DNA of 64,000 nt from NCBI RefSeq assembly GCF_000234665.1, contig NC_018322.1, forward strand, positions 62,001 to 126,000. Direction: 5' to 3'. Made by a program: the position numbers and the translations under genes. Under the pieces are notes generated by a model. It did not search any database. It was not told the DNA's origin and saw only the letters and a list, made by a program, of their open reading frames with translations. Source of the DNA: Leishmania mexicana MHOM/GT/2001/U1103 (Eukaryota > Euglenozoa > Kinetoplastea > Trypanosomatida > Trypanosomatidae). Each line of letters opens with the position of its first letter. The stretch's first letter is position 1. Of this stretch, positions 13,101 to 24,795 are shown piece by piece.

Positions 13101-15759
13101 GCGGAGAGGGAGCGGCCAAAGGAAGTGCGCGCGGCAGTCATTTTCCACGTCTGGCGCGGCGTTCATTCCGTTTTTACCCCGCATCTGTTTCTCTGTGTGT
13201 GTATTTGTGTTCTTCATACTTCACCCGACCCACTTCGCACGCACACCCACACGAAGAGGTACACAGACCGACGACCCGACCCCTTTTTCTGCGGTTTGCT
13301 GCTTCCCTATCCATTCTTTTTTTTTCATCGTTTGAAGCACTAGGCCTCTCGATGCACTACTCTGCACCTCTGTGAGCATCCCCTTCACCGTCGCTGCCCC
13401 TTCTGGTGCTCTCGAGGAGAGGGAGTGTGCGTTAACGGCGCTCTCCTCTCTCACAGGGGAGATGTCCGCTCGCTGCCCTGTCGCGAAAAGGGGTAAGAAA
13501 ATGAAAAGCAAGGAGATATTTCCGACGTTGACACACACACACACACATACACACATACATACACGCACACAGAAGTGCATCGACACACCACCAAAGAACA
13601 AGAAAAAAAAAACGAGAGAACGAGCATTGCCAACTGGGCCGCTCACCTTTACCGCCCGCGCGAACGGATTCAAGCGACGAGAGAGAGAGAGAGAAAAAAA
13701 AAGGAAAGCAAGAAAACATAAAACGCGCACGCTGCACGAGTACGAACAGCGATGTACAACGAAACGGTGGAGACAACCCCCATGCACGTGCGCATCTCCT
13801 GAAATAAATAAATAAAACCATACCAGCCTACGCGAAAACAAAGGGGCACACAGCGAAAAACAAATTGCAAACAACAACGAAAAAGCAGACGTAAGGCTGG
13901 GAAGAATAAAGGCACAAAGACAAGGCTGTGCCCAACACGGAGCCTCGCCAGTGCACCGAGGGATCAATGAAGAGAGAAGCGTGAAGGGAGAAGGTGAAAG
14001 GAAAGGGGAAAGGGATGCAGGAAACATAAGCCAGCGCATCGCCATCACTCTACTCGGACGCAGACGGACGGGGGGACATCTGAAGAGGCTGCGCAGCAAG
14101 TAGAGCAAGAGGAAAGCGCTATGGAGTACAGGCACAGAGTGTTCGAGAGAGATGGCGAAGCTACAGCAAGAGAAGCTCCTCTGTGCATCGATGAGCGCAC
14201 ACACGCGCCACATAAAGGCTGCAACGTCTAACGCACATGCTCAGACACCTACATATCGGCATCGCTATCACATCACAACATGCACACATCCCTCGCTCAG
14301 CGCCAAAACACCGAAGCAGCAGCACACACCCATCAGACCGAGTTCCGTAAAAAGAAAAAGTGAAAGGCTCACACACATGCACACGCGCACAAGACATTTA
14401 AAAAAGGCGACAATGAAGGAAAGATATCGAGCTTTGCTCCCCTCGTCCGCTTCTCCTCTCCACCCGCCTCATGCGATGAGATCCCGTACGCGAGCTTCAT
14501 CGGGTATACACACACGCACAGAGAGAGGAGACTTGCCGCATTATGCACATTCCCAGCAGCACCACAAGGGGAAGGGGAAGGGAGAAGAACCTGCCAGTAA
14601 TACAGACACGCACCAAGAGGCACGCAGAGAAAAGCAGGCGTTGACCCTGAAGTCAGACGGATGAAAGATCATTTGCACTGTAATGCCCAGCAACGACAAG
14701 AAAACGAAGCACACGGGGATCGAAGAAAAAGGCGAAGGCGAGACGGAAGAAGGTCCCGACGAGTGAGCGTTCCGTTCGCAGACCGACTCTGCGGCACACA
14801 ACACACATGCACGGAGCGATGGATGCACACAGATGTGGTGCCATCTGGCACACACACACGCCTTCAGACTCAAGCCCACGTCTCACTGTGTTGTGGGCGG
14901 TGGACAAGAGGAGCAAAAAGGGGAAATTTCCGAGCATCCAGCGGGGTGAGCGCGCGCCGCGGGGCGCTCGATGGTGATAGATGAGCGAAACCAACGAGGC
15001 ACGGCACGGCGTATTTACGGGCCAAGACAGAAAGCCTTCTCGCGTCTTTGTCTTTTTCTTTGCGTCCGTGCGCAGAAGCCCTCTTCGCACCCGTAACCTG
15101 CCGTGCCTGTCATCCACCACCACCCCCACCCGCCACCGCCTTTGCCGTCACGCTAGCTCGAGCGGATGAAGCCAGGGCAGCAGAAAAAACGAAAAGACCT
15201 TTGCCGCCGTCAACCAATTCTTGCCTGCCACGCGAGCCACCGCCATCTCTCGCCCTGATCCGTTTTCTGTCTCTCTCTCTCTCTCACAGCAGCTATAGAA
15301 CTTCGCCGCTCCACATCGGCTGCTGCGATGCGCCTGCATAAGAAACGAGGCTAACAAAGAACAAGGGAAACAAGGAAAGTGCTGCCAACCACCTCGACAA
15401 CGTCCGAAGCAGCCGAAGAAACCCCGAACGAGGTCACCAAGAGAGATGTCTACACGACATGGTGCCCACATGTGAGAAGCAAATAAAGAGAAGCCCCGGA
15501 TGAGCACAGAAAAAGGGAGGGCGCTTGCCGTCGAGCACCGCCAGTTCGCGTTGCCTCCTTCGTGTTCGCCTGCCTCTGCTACGTCGCTTGTACCCTCCCT
15601 TTCGGTATACTGCGGGCTCCTCCGCAAGATGCGATGGGCCGCGGAACAACAACGAGAACACTAAAAACGTACGCGCATTCGACCACACACAACCGACCTC
15701 AGAACGCCAAATCACTTCGCCCGTATATCCACTGAGTGATCGACAAGTCAACCGATAGA
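8343..15759. other. long intergenic/UTR stretch, no gene seen
   Basis: This is the upstream flank of paralogue A and the distal 3' flank of paralogue B. It is purine-rich on the plus strand, with a (TG)13 run at about 10086-10111, CA repeats near 12752-12772 and 13530-13560, and many GA-rich patches. A small GC-balanced island at about 12060-12250 has no recognisable motif. Long minus-strand open frames (for example 9810-10760 and 13221-14213) are products of pyrimidine bias: they are runs of Ser, Leu, Phe, Pro, Cys and Val without domains. Confidence 0.6.
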
Positions 15760-16900
15760 CGCAAACAGCCATCGCTCCCCTACCGCTGTTGGGCTGCCGC
15801 CAAGTCCTGGCCGTCGAACGGGTTCCTCCTGGCATTCCCCGCCCTTTCCTTTGGTTGCGTGCGGCGCGATCCGCGTCAGAAGGGACTCGGGCGAACAACA
15901 TGCCCTGATCCACAGCGGGCCGCGTCCAGGGTCCTGCGCTCGAGCGCGCGAGGCGTGTGGCGCCAGTGGTGCGGGTAGCAGGGCGTCGCCCATGCACATG
16001 CCGCATGAGCCCAGGGGGGATGTTGAGCAGCCCCAGGTCACAGCCCCCTGAGGCCCTGTGCACGGCCCGTATGCCATGCTTCGCCCTCGGCCGCCTCAAG
16101 CCGCGGCATTCCATCATGTCGCGTGGAGACTCTTCACGCGGAAGTCTGGAGGACTCGGATGGTGCCGGTCGGACTGCTCTCGTCGTGCTCTTCCACCATC
16201 TGCGCCTCATGAGCCTACGCGGTCAGACGCAGGGGACGCCGCATGCCTCGCACACACATGCACGCTGGTGTTGATCGGTATAGATCTCCTCGCCTCCCTT
16301 CTCGTCCATCGCTCGTGCTCTGCTGGCCACTGCGTCCTTTGCCCGGGATGGGGCACACCGTGCCAGCTGTGGTTAGCCGCGCGTGTGCACAGTGCGCACA
16401 TTCCTGCACATTGGCGCCTGATTCAGGACGGCGCTGTCGCCTGAGGGGTCGCTGTCGTCATCGTGCAGCTTCTGCCAATGCCATGGACTGCGCGTGTCTG
16501 GATAGCGTGCCCCCATGTGCCGCGACGGGTGGGGGCGCGGCTATGCGCCGGTGGCGGCATCGGGCATGCGCCTGCGTGCATAGAGCCCACACCTTGTCCT
16601 TCTAAGGTCACACAGGGAGGGGGCAGCCGTAGACACACGGCGCAGAAAGCCCGTGCAGCGCACGGGTAGGATATGCGTAGTCACAACACTGCATGCAGGG
16701 TCATGTCGTGAAGAACGACGTGTGTTGCGACACCCACCCGGAGCGATCCACAACGCTTGCGTAGCATACCGGGCGCCACGCCGGGCGGGATGCCCTCATA
16801 GCAACCGTGGTCGGGGGCGTGGATGCCGCAGTGCTAGCGGTGTCGTTGGCAGCACGCCATCTTGCCGCTGCCAGGAGCCAAAGTAGGGACAGGTGCCCGT
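15760..16900 (-). mobile_element. possible degenerate non-LTR retroposon (reverse-transcriptase remnant)
   Basis: A sharply bounded GC-rich block of about 1.1 kb inside purine-rich spacer. On the minus strand at about 16800-16685 one frame reads EGIPPGVAPGML and then, about 20 residues later, VVLHDMTLHA. This order and spacing resemble the G-x-P-Q-G and Y-A-D-D-L-T-L motifs of non-LTR reverse transcriptases of the ingi/L1Tc or SLACS kind, with one of the two catalytic Asp replaced by His. In-frame stops flank both sides, so nothing is intact. Leishmania genomes are known to hold such fossils (DIREs). The call rests on two short decayed motifs plus composition. Confidence 0.42.
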
Positions 16901-19900
16901 GTCAAAGGGGAAAAAAGAAAAAAACGTGATGTGGACGGGGGCGTTCGAAACCAAGAAAAACGCTAAAAGCCGTCGTCTCGTCGTCGTTTATAGTGTACAT
17001 GGCACGTGAGTTGGCAAACGGAAAGAAAAAAAAAACAATCTAGAGAAGGAAGAGGAAGCGCGCATGACGGAGCATCACGCACGCACACACACACAGAGAC
17101 ACAGCGGAGGGAATGAGTGGGAGTGGTGTGAGCGAGGAGGGAGGGTGGTGTCAGGGCGAACGAGATGTCCTCTTGGCAGAATGCATGCACCCCATGCAGA
17201 CACACCGACACAGAGACACACTCATCGCGTCGAGGACGCATAGAAAGGAGAGGATTCGAAAAAAAAAATTGGAGACAGCGGCATAGATCAAACAAAAAAA
17301 AGAAAACGAAATGATCTACGGACGCGGCTCAGGGTTGCAGAGGACACGCACAGATACCGACTACTCCAGATGCGGAAAACTTCGTGTTCTTTCGTCTTTT
17401 TTTTCGACTCTCTTCCTCCAACGTTTTGAGCACATCATTTCGCCGCTCCTTTTTTCGTTTTTTTTCGGCCGGCTCTTCTGTCTGCTGTTTCGCCGTGCTC
17501 TGAGCGGCCTCGCCCTCTGTGATGCGCATGTCTTCTTCCTCGACTTTTGTCGGGGTTCCCTTCGGCGCCACTTCGGGCGTTTTATTTTTTTTCTTCGGAT
17601 TGGCTCCAGTGGCGCACTGGGCCGTTCTTGTCCTCTTTTCCTTCCCCCCAAGAGTCGGTAGCGCTCGGCCATGGTATCCTTCCACTGGTGAGGGGTGTCG
17701 CCACCTAGCCTGGTGGCTGGTGACCATGCCTGGGAAGAGCGCTGGCGAGCAGCAGAGAAGAGAAAAGCAAGAAGAAAAATAGAAGACAAAAAAAAATCAT
17801 CGCCCAGGTCGCCAAGAGCGCATGCGCACCAGCAGGGATCTGTGTGGGCCGGTGTCTGCGTAGTTTTACTGTTCTTTTTTTCTTCGATAAAGGCGGGGAG
17901 GGGTGGGCAAGAGAAAAGCGCAAAGAAAAAACGAAATGGGGCCAACACCGCTGGCAGTGGTACAGGAACAAGAAGAACACATCAGCTAAAAGAAAAAAGG
18001 AAACAAGGTGTGGGAGGGAGAGAGAGAAGGAGGGCGGCAAGAAGAATGATGACGCGGGTAACAAAGGAAAAAGGCATTAAAAAAAACACCGACAGGGGTG
18101 CGCGCGGGCGACAAGAGAAGTTCGTCAGCAGCCCCAAACCACACGCACACACATCAACGGCAGTGGGACACACAACACGAGCTCATAGAGAGAGCACACA
18201 CGCGTAAGAAGGGGGAAGAAACACGTGCACGCACGAAGGAACAATCTAAAGAAAGCATAAACCGAAGAGAAGGTGAGTGTATGCACACACGTGCACCAAG
18301 AGAAGCCAAGAGGGTCTGCTGAAACACCGCAGCAGCGAGCATGTGCGCACGTACACAAGGGGGGGCACCACCAGGGTGGCGGATCATGGGGGGAGGCAGA
18401 GGGGGAAGAGAGGAGCAGTATTTGGTGGAAGGTAGGCGCTGCAAAGGGCAATCAAAAACGGCAGGAGGGCAAGCAAAACGCGCGGGAGCACTGGAGAGAG
18501 AGAGCTGCAACAAACGAGAAAGCCGCCTTCCTGCCAAGTGTGCGGGTGGGCAGAGGGTCCCTCGCCAACGCGGACGACAGCACGCAAGAAGACGGGCGAG
18601 GAGGAAAAGGCAGAGAGTTAGTGACAAACTCGAACGAAAAGAAGAAACTTTCACCCCAAAAGGTCATGTTGGACGGAATACCTGAAAAGGAATGAAGACA
18701 GTCAACGTGTGAGCATGAGGGGCAATGCCGCCATACGTTTGTGCCCAGGAGGCTTGCGTGTGAAGCTGCAGGGACGCAGATTAATCTGCATCCTACATGA
18801 TGGCGCTCCATGTACGAGGAGGGCAGGACATGGCTCACGATACAACACATATGTGGTCTCATTTCACCCTGTGCGCGTGCACTGCCCTGTCGTTTCACGG
18901 CTGGTATCTCACCAGCGAACGACACTCGGTCGCCATCAACATCTCCGCCAGTGCCACAGCCTGCAGTCACGTACAATTCCTTTCGTTCCGATGCTCCATT
19001 GGAGGCCAGTCCTTCATCCTCCCACACTCGTGCCGGTTAAGCATGTTTATGAGACTCCTGTGCGCAGATGCACTCACGAAGGGCAATGGAGAAGCAAGTG
19101 GGAAGGGACGGAGCCAAGCAAGGCGCGAAACCAAGAAAAAAATCTTTATTTTTTAAGAAAAGAAGCCCGTCGATTGCATGAAAAAGAGGTGTACCAAAAG
19201 AAAACGCGCACACACACACATACACACGCAAATAGGGACGGACACGGAATAGATGGGGTGGCGGGTGGCGGTGTAGAAGGGGGGAAGCGGAAAAGTCCGA
19301 GAGAGAAGACGCAGTATACTGCACGTCCCTTGCGGTTCGTCCTTTCGCTCCCGGGTCGAAGCTTCCCGCGCGCAACAGCGTATATCGGTGGTGTGGGGGG
19401 GGAGGGGGGGCTACACTTTTCAGTTTCTCCTCTTGGAAAAGAGGGCGTCTCTCACCGACGGAGGTAGCTGCATGCTCTCTCTCTCAACAGAACATCGGGT
19501 GCTTGGACGAACTCTGGTGTTCTAGTGCTAGGCAGGAAAACGACTGGGTTGACAGAAAGACGGGCCGGCCGGCAAGAATACGTAGACGAAATAAGCACAC
19601 ATACACACAAAGGAAAAAAACGCAATGTAAGAAAGCATGAAAAGGTCCAAAGAGGGGGGTGAGGGGGGAGGGTGTGTGGCACGAGGCACAGGGGTGCGAA
19701 AGAAGTGCATAAGGCCCTCCCCTCCCTCCCCCCACGCCTAGACACGAAAAAAAAACGAAGCCTTGTGCAGGTGACGCCAGAGATAAAGTAAGAAGGATAC
19801 ATGAGGAGAAGCGCCGAGGGAGGATAGAGGAATAGAGCTCCCGTCGGTGTGCACGTGTGGCGGTGAGGAGGTCGTGGAGAGGCAAAAAAAAAAGGAGTGG

Positions 19901-22900
19901 AGGGGGTGAAAGTCGCACCAAGACAAAGGAGTAAAACAAAAGAAATGAAATGACCATCCTTCCAAGGTGATAGAGATACATACACACCTACCGTGACACA
20001 CGTCCGGGGCATCGCCGACACGAGCACGATCGATGGAGCTCCAAAGGGAGCCGCGGGGAGGGGGAAAGGAAATCCAGGGTGTCAACCAACAGAGCAAGGC
20101 GGAGGATGATGCCCAAACAATGGCGCAGAGAGCAAGAGAAAAGACCCGAACAGAAAAGAAGAGAGACGGCCGAGAAATAGAGGCCAAAACAGCGAAAGAT
20201 CCGCGCCGTAACGTAACACACACACACACACGAGAAGCGAGCATAAACATAAAGCTAGAATTGAGAGCAAGAAAAAAAAGACGAAGAATTGTCTCGACGT
20301 GTACAGACAGCAGTGGCGCACAAACACCAAGTAGCAGACACGAGGAGAAACAGAGGATCCACGGACGCTCACGCAGAGACACACACACATGGAGTGATAG
20401 AATGGGGGCGGGCAGGCGGGCGGGGTGGGGGGGGAATACTAGACAACGCAGCCTAAGCGGCAAAAAGAAAGAGGCACGGAAGAGTAAAGAGTTACACTGG
20501 AAAGAGACTATGTTGGCGAGCGCACAGACACGAACACTGAACAAAAGAAAATCGAAAAGAAGAGCGTTAAATAAAACACAAAAAAGTGGGAGGTGGTGCA
20601 GCCAGTGACCACTGTAGACAAAGGCAAGAAACACGAACACACAGAGAGTGGAGCAGTACAATATATATGCATATATGTAAGATGTATATATGTATATATG
20701 TTTACACGCAATGAGCATGTTGTGCTCTCGTACGCGTACGTCGAGCAAGCAAAGAGATGAGAAAAAAAAAACGAAAATAAATGCGTACGCATGCATGTAT
20801 GCTCCCGCACACAGACATAAACACACACACGCACTTTCCTCTCCGCGACTCTCTGTGATTCGTCTCCTCTGTAACGAGGGAAGAACTTCGAATAAGTCGT
20901 TCAGGCACCAAGAGATGGTGCTAGCGACAGCGAGACAAAAAAAAGGTAAAGGAAAGATGCTCAACAAAAGCAGTAGAGGAGGGTCCTAAAATAAACAAAA
21001 AGTGGCTGAAGGGAAGACGTCCCAGAGCTGTGACGTCCGTAGACGTGAGAAGGCGGTTACGCAGATGGGGCATGAGAGGTGGGAAATAAAAGGTACAACA
21101 AACAATGTTCAAACACGCACACACGCACATGCATAAACACGAGAGAGGGAGAGGGGGAGAGAGAGATGAAGCGTCATGCAGGAGTACTCCATATAAGGAG
21201 AAGACACGCATGACGTGGAGGAAACTAAACAAAAAAATAGGTAGTCAAGACGAGAGTCGGTGTTCCCTAATGATGTCCTGCAGGGTGCATCGCCATAGCT
21301 GCACCTAATATAAGCACAGAGATATCCGAAAAAAAAAAGATCCCTAACCAATAACAGGGTGGTTTTTATAAATGTGTGGGCGGGCGTGGGTGTGACGTCT
21401 GGACTCGTTGCCGCTAACAACGCCCTCAACTTTTTTTTTACTGTTCGTATTCGTTCTGACTGCCTTTGCATCGCTGCTCCGTCTGCCGCGTGCCTGTGCG
21501 TGTCCTTTTTCAAAACAGGTTTGAATATAGCCGAAGGAGATCGTGACCGTGGCGGAGAGTGGCGAGGTATGTCGCTTCCCACGTACTTCCTGCGTAGGCA
21601 TGCCTGTATTTATGGCATATACGTGCCGACCACGCATGTGCCATCTTCAGTTTCTGTATACGATCCTTTATTCATGTGGAAGAAGGGGCCTGCAGTTTTC
21701 CTTTTCTCTCCCCTCAGTGACGCACCGGACGCGTGGCGGCTTCGCGTTTCGTCCCTCACGGGATATCTTTGCACCTCAACAGCAACGTCCTCACATGAAC
21801 GAGAGCGCGAAGACCCAGGCCAGAGAAGCAGCAGAAAGCAGTACAGAAAAGAAAACGGAGCGAGAGGGGGAGAGAGTCGATGCGGTGAAGGACAACTGAA
21901 ACGAAAGAGGGCACGGCACTTTCATGAAAAAAATACATAAGACGAAGACGAAAAGCACACATAAAGCTAACGAACAAACAAGAAGAAAAAAAACAACGGC
22001 ACCGGTACCCATACAGTATATATACATATTCAGACACATATATACATATATACATACATATATATACATTCATGTACACGTGTGCACATACATAAATGAG
22101 CGCAGCCAAGGAAACGCACGTGTCGAGCATCTCAAGTGATCCCCATGATGTGCTTTCTTCTCACCCCCCTCCCATCCCCTCGCTTCCCCACACACACACA
22201 TGCAACACCGACACTGTTGCAAGCATCCCCGAAACACGGAAAGCCCCCGAGACAAGACGTACCGAATAGGCGGATGAGGCGCCGGCATGTGATGGGGAAA
22301 AAAAAACAAATTCAGTCGAAATTATATACGCTGTGTGTCATCTCTCGGCATCCTTCCCGCTCAACTCAAGCGCTCTCTCCGCCCTTCCTCTCCCTCTCCA
22401 CTGTTCTTATGAGCTTGTCAGGGGGTGGGTGGGTGCACATGATCGGTGCGTTATGCACAAGTGGTGGAGGGTGTTTTGACAGGTGAGTGCATACGACGGG
22501 ATGGCACGCAACGGTCCCCTTTCCGGCAGAGGCAGTCGATACATCACTCTTGGAAAGCATGTATATACATATATATATGTCTGTGTGTACATGGAATAAC
22601 ACATTCGGAGACCGACAAGGAAAAGAAAAGTGTGAGCGGGGCTCTGGGCGAGAGCGGAGGTGCATGTCGAGTGTGTTGCCTGCGATGGAGACACACAACA
22701 AGATACAGGGATGGCGAGACAACGGGAGAGGCATGGCCAAAACAGAAAAAGACAACCTACGGTGGGGCTACGTGAGCTTCGGCCACGCGCACACAAAGAC
22801 GGAGAGAGCGTAGAGACGCGAGCACAAACGATAGGGAGCGAAAGTATCAAGGCGTGGTGGTGGACGAGGGGGGCGTGAAGTGGGGGCCGGCGCAGCCGTG

Positions 22901-23766
22901 TGTCCGTCTTGAAAGTCGAGACGTGAGAAGGGAAGGGAGGGAGGGGGTGGGGAGAACAGCAGGGAAGAGAAAGACACAGAACACAAACACGGATAAGCAA
23001 AAAAGCGAAACGAGGAGGGGGCAGTAGATGTTGTTGGTGTCACGCGGCGAGATGAAAAGCGCAGCAGCCAAAGCACGGCAGACAGATTCGGAAAGGCAAG
23101 AAATATAAGCGGCGCCCCGAAGGGCAACACACGACACGCCACATCCATACGAATGCACACAAGGGGGAGAACAGCAACAGCATATATGTACATATACATG
23201 CAAGACGACACGCGAAGCGCCACGAACACAAAAGAAGACAGGAATACAGGAAAGAAAGTACAAGTACAATGAGTCCACCGGCGGGAGCCGTATCAAGACA
23301 CTTTTTCCTCTGTTTTTCCCTCAAAGGCGTCATCCCGACACCCCGCAGCCCTGGTTGAGATGCTGCCGTATCAGCATCTCTGAGGAGTCGGGCTTCCCAG
23401 GGCATCTTGCGCATCTTCCGTGTCATGTCGTGGCACGGAGAAGCATGGTGCAGAAGACAGTCGCCCCGCACACGCATTGGCCCTCCCCTAGTTTTCGTTC
23501 GCAGCGCTGCTGTTGCTACTTCTGTGCGCTAAGCAAGCATGATGGAGGAGAGCTGTCTGGTTATTTGGTTGCTCTCCTTCCGTGCAAGCACCGCCCTTTT
23601 TTCTCCCTTCCATGGCGCCACAAACGAAAACGAGTGGCGGCACAACCATTGGCGGCATCGTCTCTCTGCATGTTAGCGCGTTGCCTTGTTCGACGCGCAG
23701 CTTCAGCAGCCGCGCCTCCGCCGGAAGGGCAGACGCCGTAAGCTCCGGAGACGTCCCTCTCCCCGC
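16901..23766. other. long 3' flank of the second RRM gene, no gene seen
   Basis: Purine-rich spacer downstream of paralogue B. AT-rich microsatellites lie at about 20659-20700 and 22015-22070. A GC-balanced island at about 18700-19090 is listed separately, and another mixed patch covers about 21360-21780. The long minus-strand frame 19738-20967 (409 aa) is a hydrophobic, Cys/Phe/Ser-rich artefact of the pyrimidine-rich strand, not a gene. Confidence 0.55.
18452..19027 (-). pseudogene. possible decayed zinc-finger retroposon fragment
   Basis: The first ~130 codons of this minus-strand frame fall in the GC-richer island at about 18650-19090 and read like protein rather than pyrimidine noise. 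One segment, HVLPSSYMERHH preceded by CC and followed by a Cys, resembles finger A of the element near 33.1 kb (HTVLPEAYFRHC preceded by CPLC). A later RHCPSC could be another partial finger. The last ~60 codons run into pyrimidine-rich spacer, so the frame as a whole is not a gene. The resemblance is short and found by eye. Confidence 0.25.
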
Positions 23767-24795
23767 CTACCCGGAGTTACTCCTCGGAGCGATGAGCGAC
23801 GCCGCGTACGGATTGTGCCGGAAGACCTTTGGCAACGTCGGGGCCGGCATGCGAAGAGTTGACAGACGCAAGGCTGGCGAGTAGCGGGCCATTGCCTCCT
23901 GTTCGGCGATGACTCCGTCTGCTTGAGAGCCGCCTGCAACAACGGCCGACGGCGAGAAGAGCAAGTCTTCCGCTGCGGAGTCGGAGAGGTGCACGCTGCT
24001 CGCGGGTGTCGGGGAGCAGGCACCGCCTACGTGCTTCGGTGTAAAGGTCCAGAAAGTGCAGTCCAACATGGGAGGCAAGCGCGTGTGGTCCGTGAAAAGG
24101 ATGGCGGGGGTGCGGCTGGGCGCGCTGAAGTTTTGGCAACTGCTGTTGCTGCTGCTGTCGCCACTACCGCCGTTCTTTGCCTTGTAGTCCTCCGACAGCT
24201 TTCCCATCAGCGGAATGCCGTTGCAAGTGGGAAAGGGGCAAGTGTTATGGACGCCACGCAGCGCTGCCTCAGCGGCCCCCTCGTCGGCAAACATGATGAA
24301 GGCTATGCGGCGCGCTGGAGCGTGGCGGGCGGCGGGGATCTTGTCGCTATGCAGCGAGGCCTCTGTTACAGTGCCGTATACGCGAAGTAGCTCCACCAGC
24401 TCAGCCTCCGTAACACCCAGCGGAACATTACGCAGGAACAGCTTATTCATCTTCAGCCGTTCCTGGCCGGCAGGGGTGTCGTCATGCTGCTGCTTCGCCC
24501 ATATCACGTTGACAGCCTTTCCACCCAGCCTCTTGCCATCGCACTCCCGCAGCGCGCGTGCAGCGTCTGCGCTGCGGGCGAAGCGCACAAAGCCAAAACC
24601 GCGGCTCTCTCCAGTGAAGATGTCGCGCATCACCATCGACGAGGTGATTTCGCCAAAAGGCTCAAAGAAGGCGCGGAACTGACTGTCGTCGACGCCGTGG
24701 TCGAGGAAGCGGACCAGCAGGTTTAGCTTGCTGTCAGCGGCAGTGGCGACCGACTGGCGGCCACGGTGGTAGCCGCCGTTGAGCTTGTAGCTCAT
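23767..24795 (-). CDS. RNA-binding protein with two RRM domains (paralogue B)
   Basis: 342 aa. RRM1 spans about residues 23-101 with a canonical RNP1, RGFGFVRF, at 65-72. RRM2 begins at MNKLFLRNVPLGV and ends at the conserved CNGIPLMGKLSEDY. A Ser/Asn-rich linker follows, and the C-terminal third is Ser/Pro/Ala-rich and unlike that of paralogue A. The segment TSSMVMRDIF and the linker WAKQQHDDTPAGQERL are nearly identical in both. The canonical RNP1 here suggests it keeps the ancestral RNA-binding surface, while paralogue A has altered it. The start is the first Met, about 22 residues before RRM1. It is separated from the upstream mutase by 10.6 kb and from paralogue A by 15.4 kb, both remarkable for a trypanosomatid. 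Confidence 0.93.
   Translation of the reverse strand: MSYKLNGGYHRGRQSVATAADSKLNLLVRFLDHGVDDSQFRAFFEPFGEITSSMVMRDIFTGESRGFGFVRFARSADAARALRECDGKRLGGKAVNVIWAKQQHDDTPAGQERLKMNKLFLRNVPLGVTEAELVELLRVYGTVTEASLHSDKIPAARHAPARRIAFIMFADEGAAEAALRGVHNTCPFPTCNGIPLMGKLSEDYKAKNGGSGDSSSNSSCQNFSAPSRTPAILFTDHTRLPPMLDCTFWTFTPKHVGGACSPTPASSVHLSDSAAEDLLFSPSAVVAGGSQADGVIAEQEAMARYSPALRLSTLRMPAPTLPKVFRHNPYAASLIAPRSNSG

Noticed and set aside
13221..14213. 330-codon minus-strand open frame
   Set aside because: Hydrophobic, Cys/Phe-rich pyrimidine artefact without a domain.
16330..16385. GTVCPIPGKG on the minus strand, like the start of an RT domain
   Set aside because: It lies downstream of the better RT motif pair, the wrong order for one element, and the match is short.
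19738..20967. 409-codon minus-strand open frame
   Set aside because: Composition is almost entirely Ser, Leu, Phe, Cys and Val from a pyrimidine-rich strand; it has AT microsatellite translations, no domain and wrong codon use.
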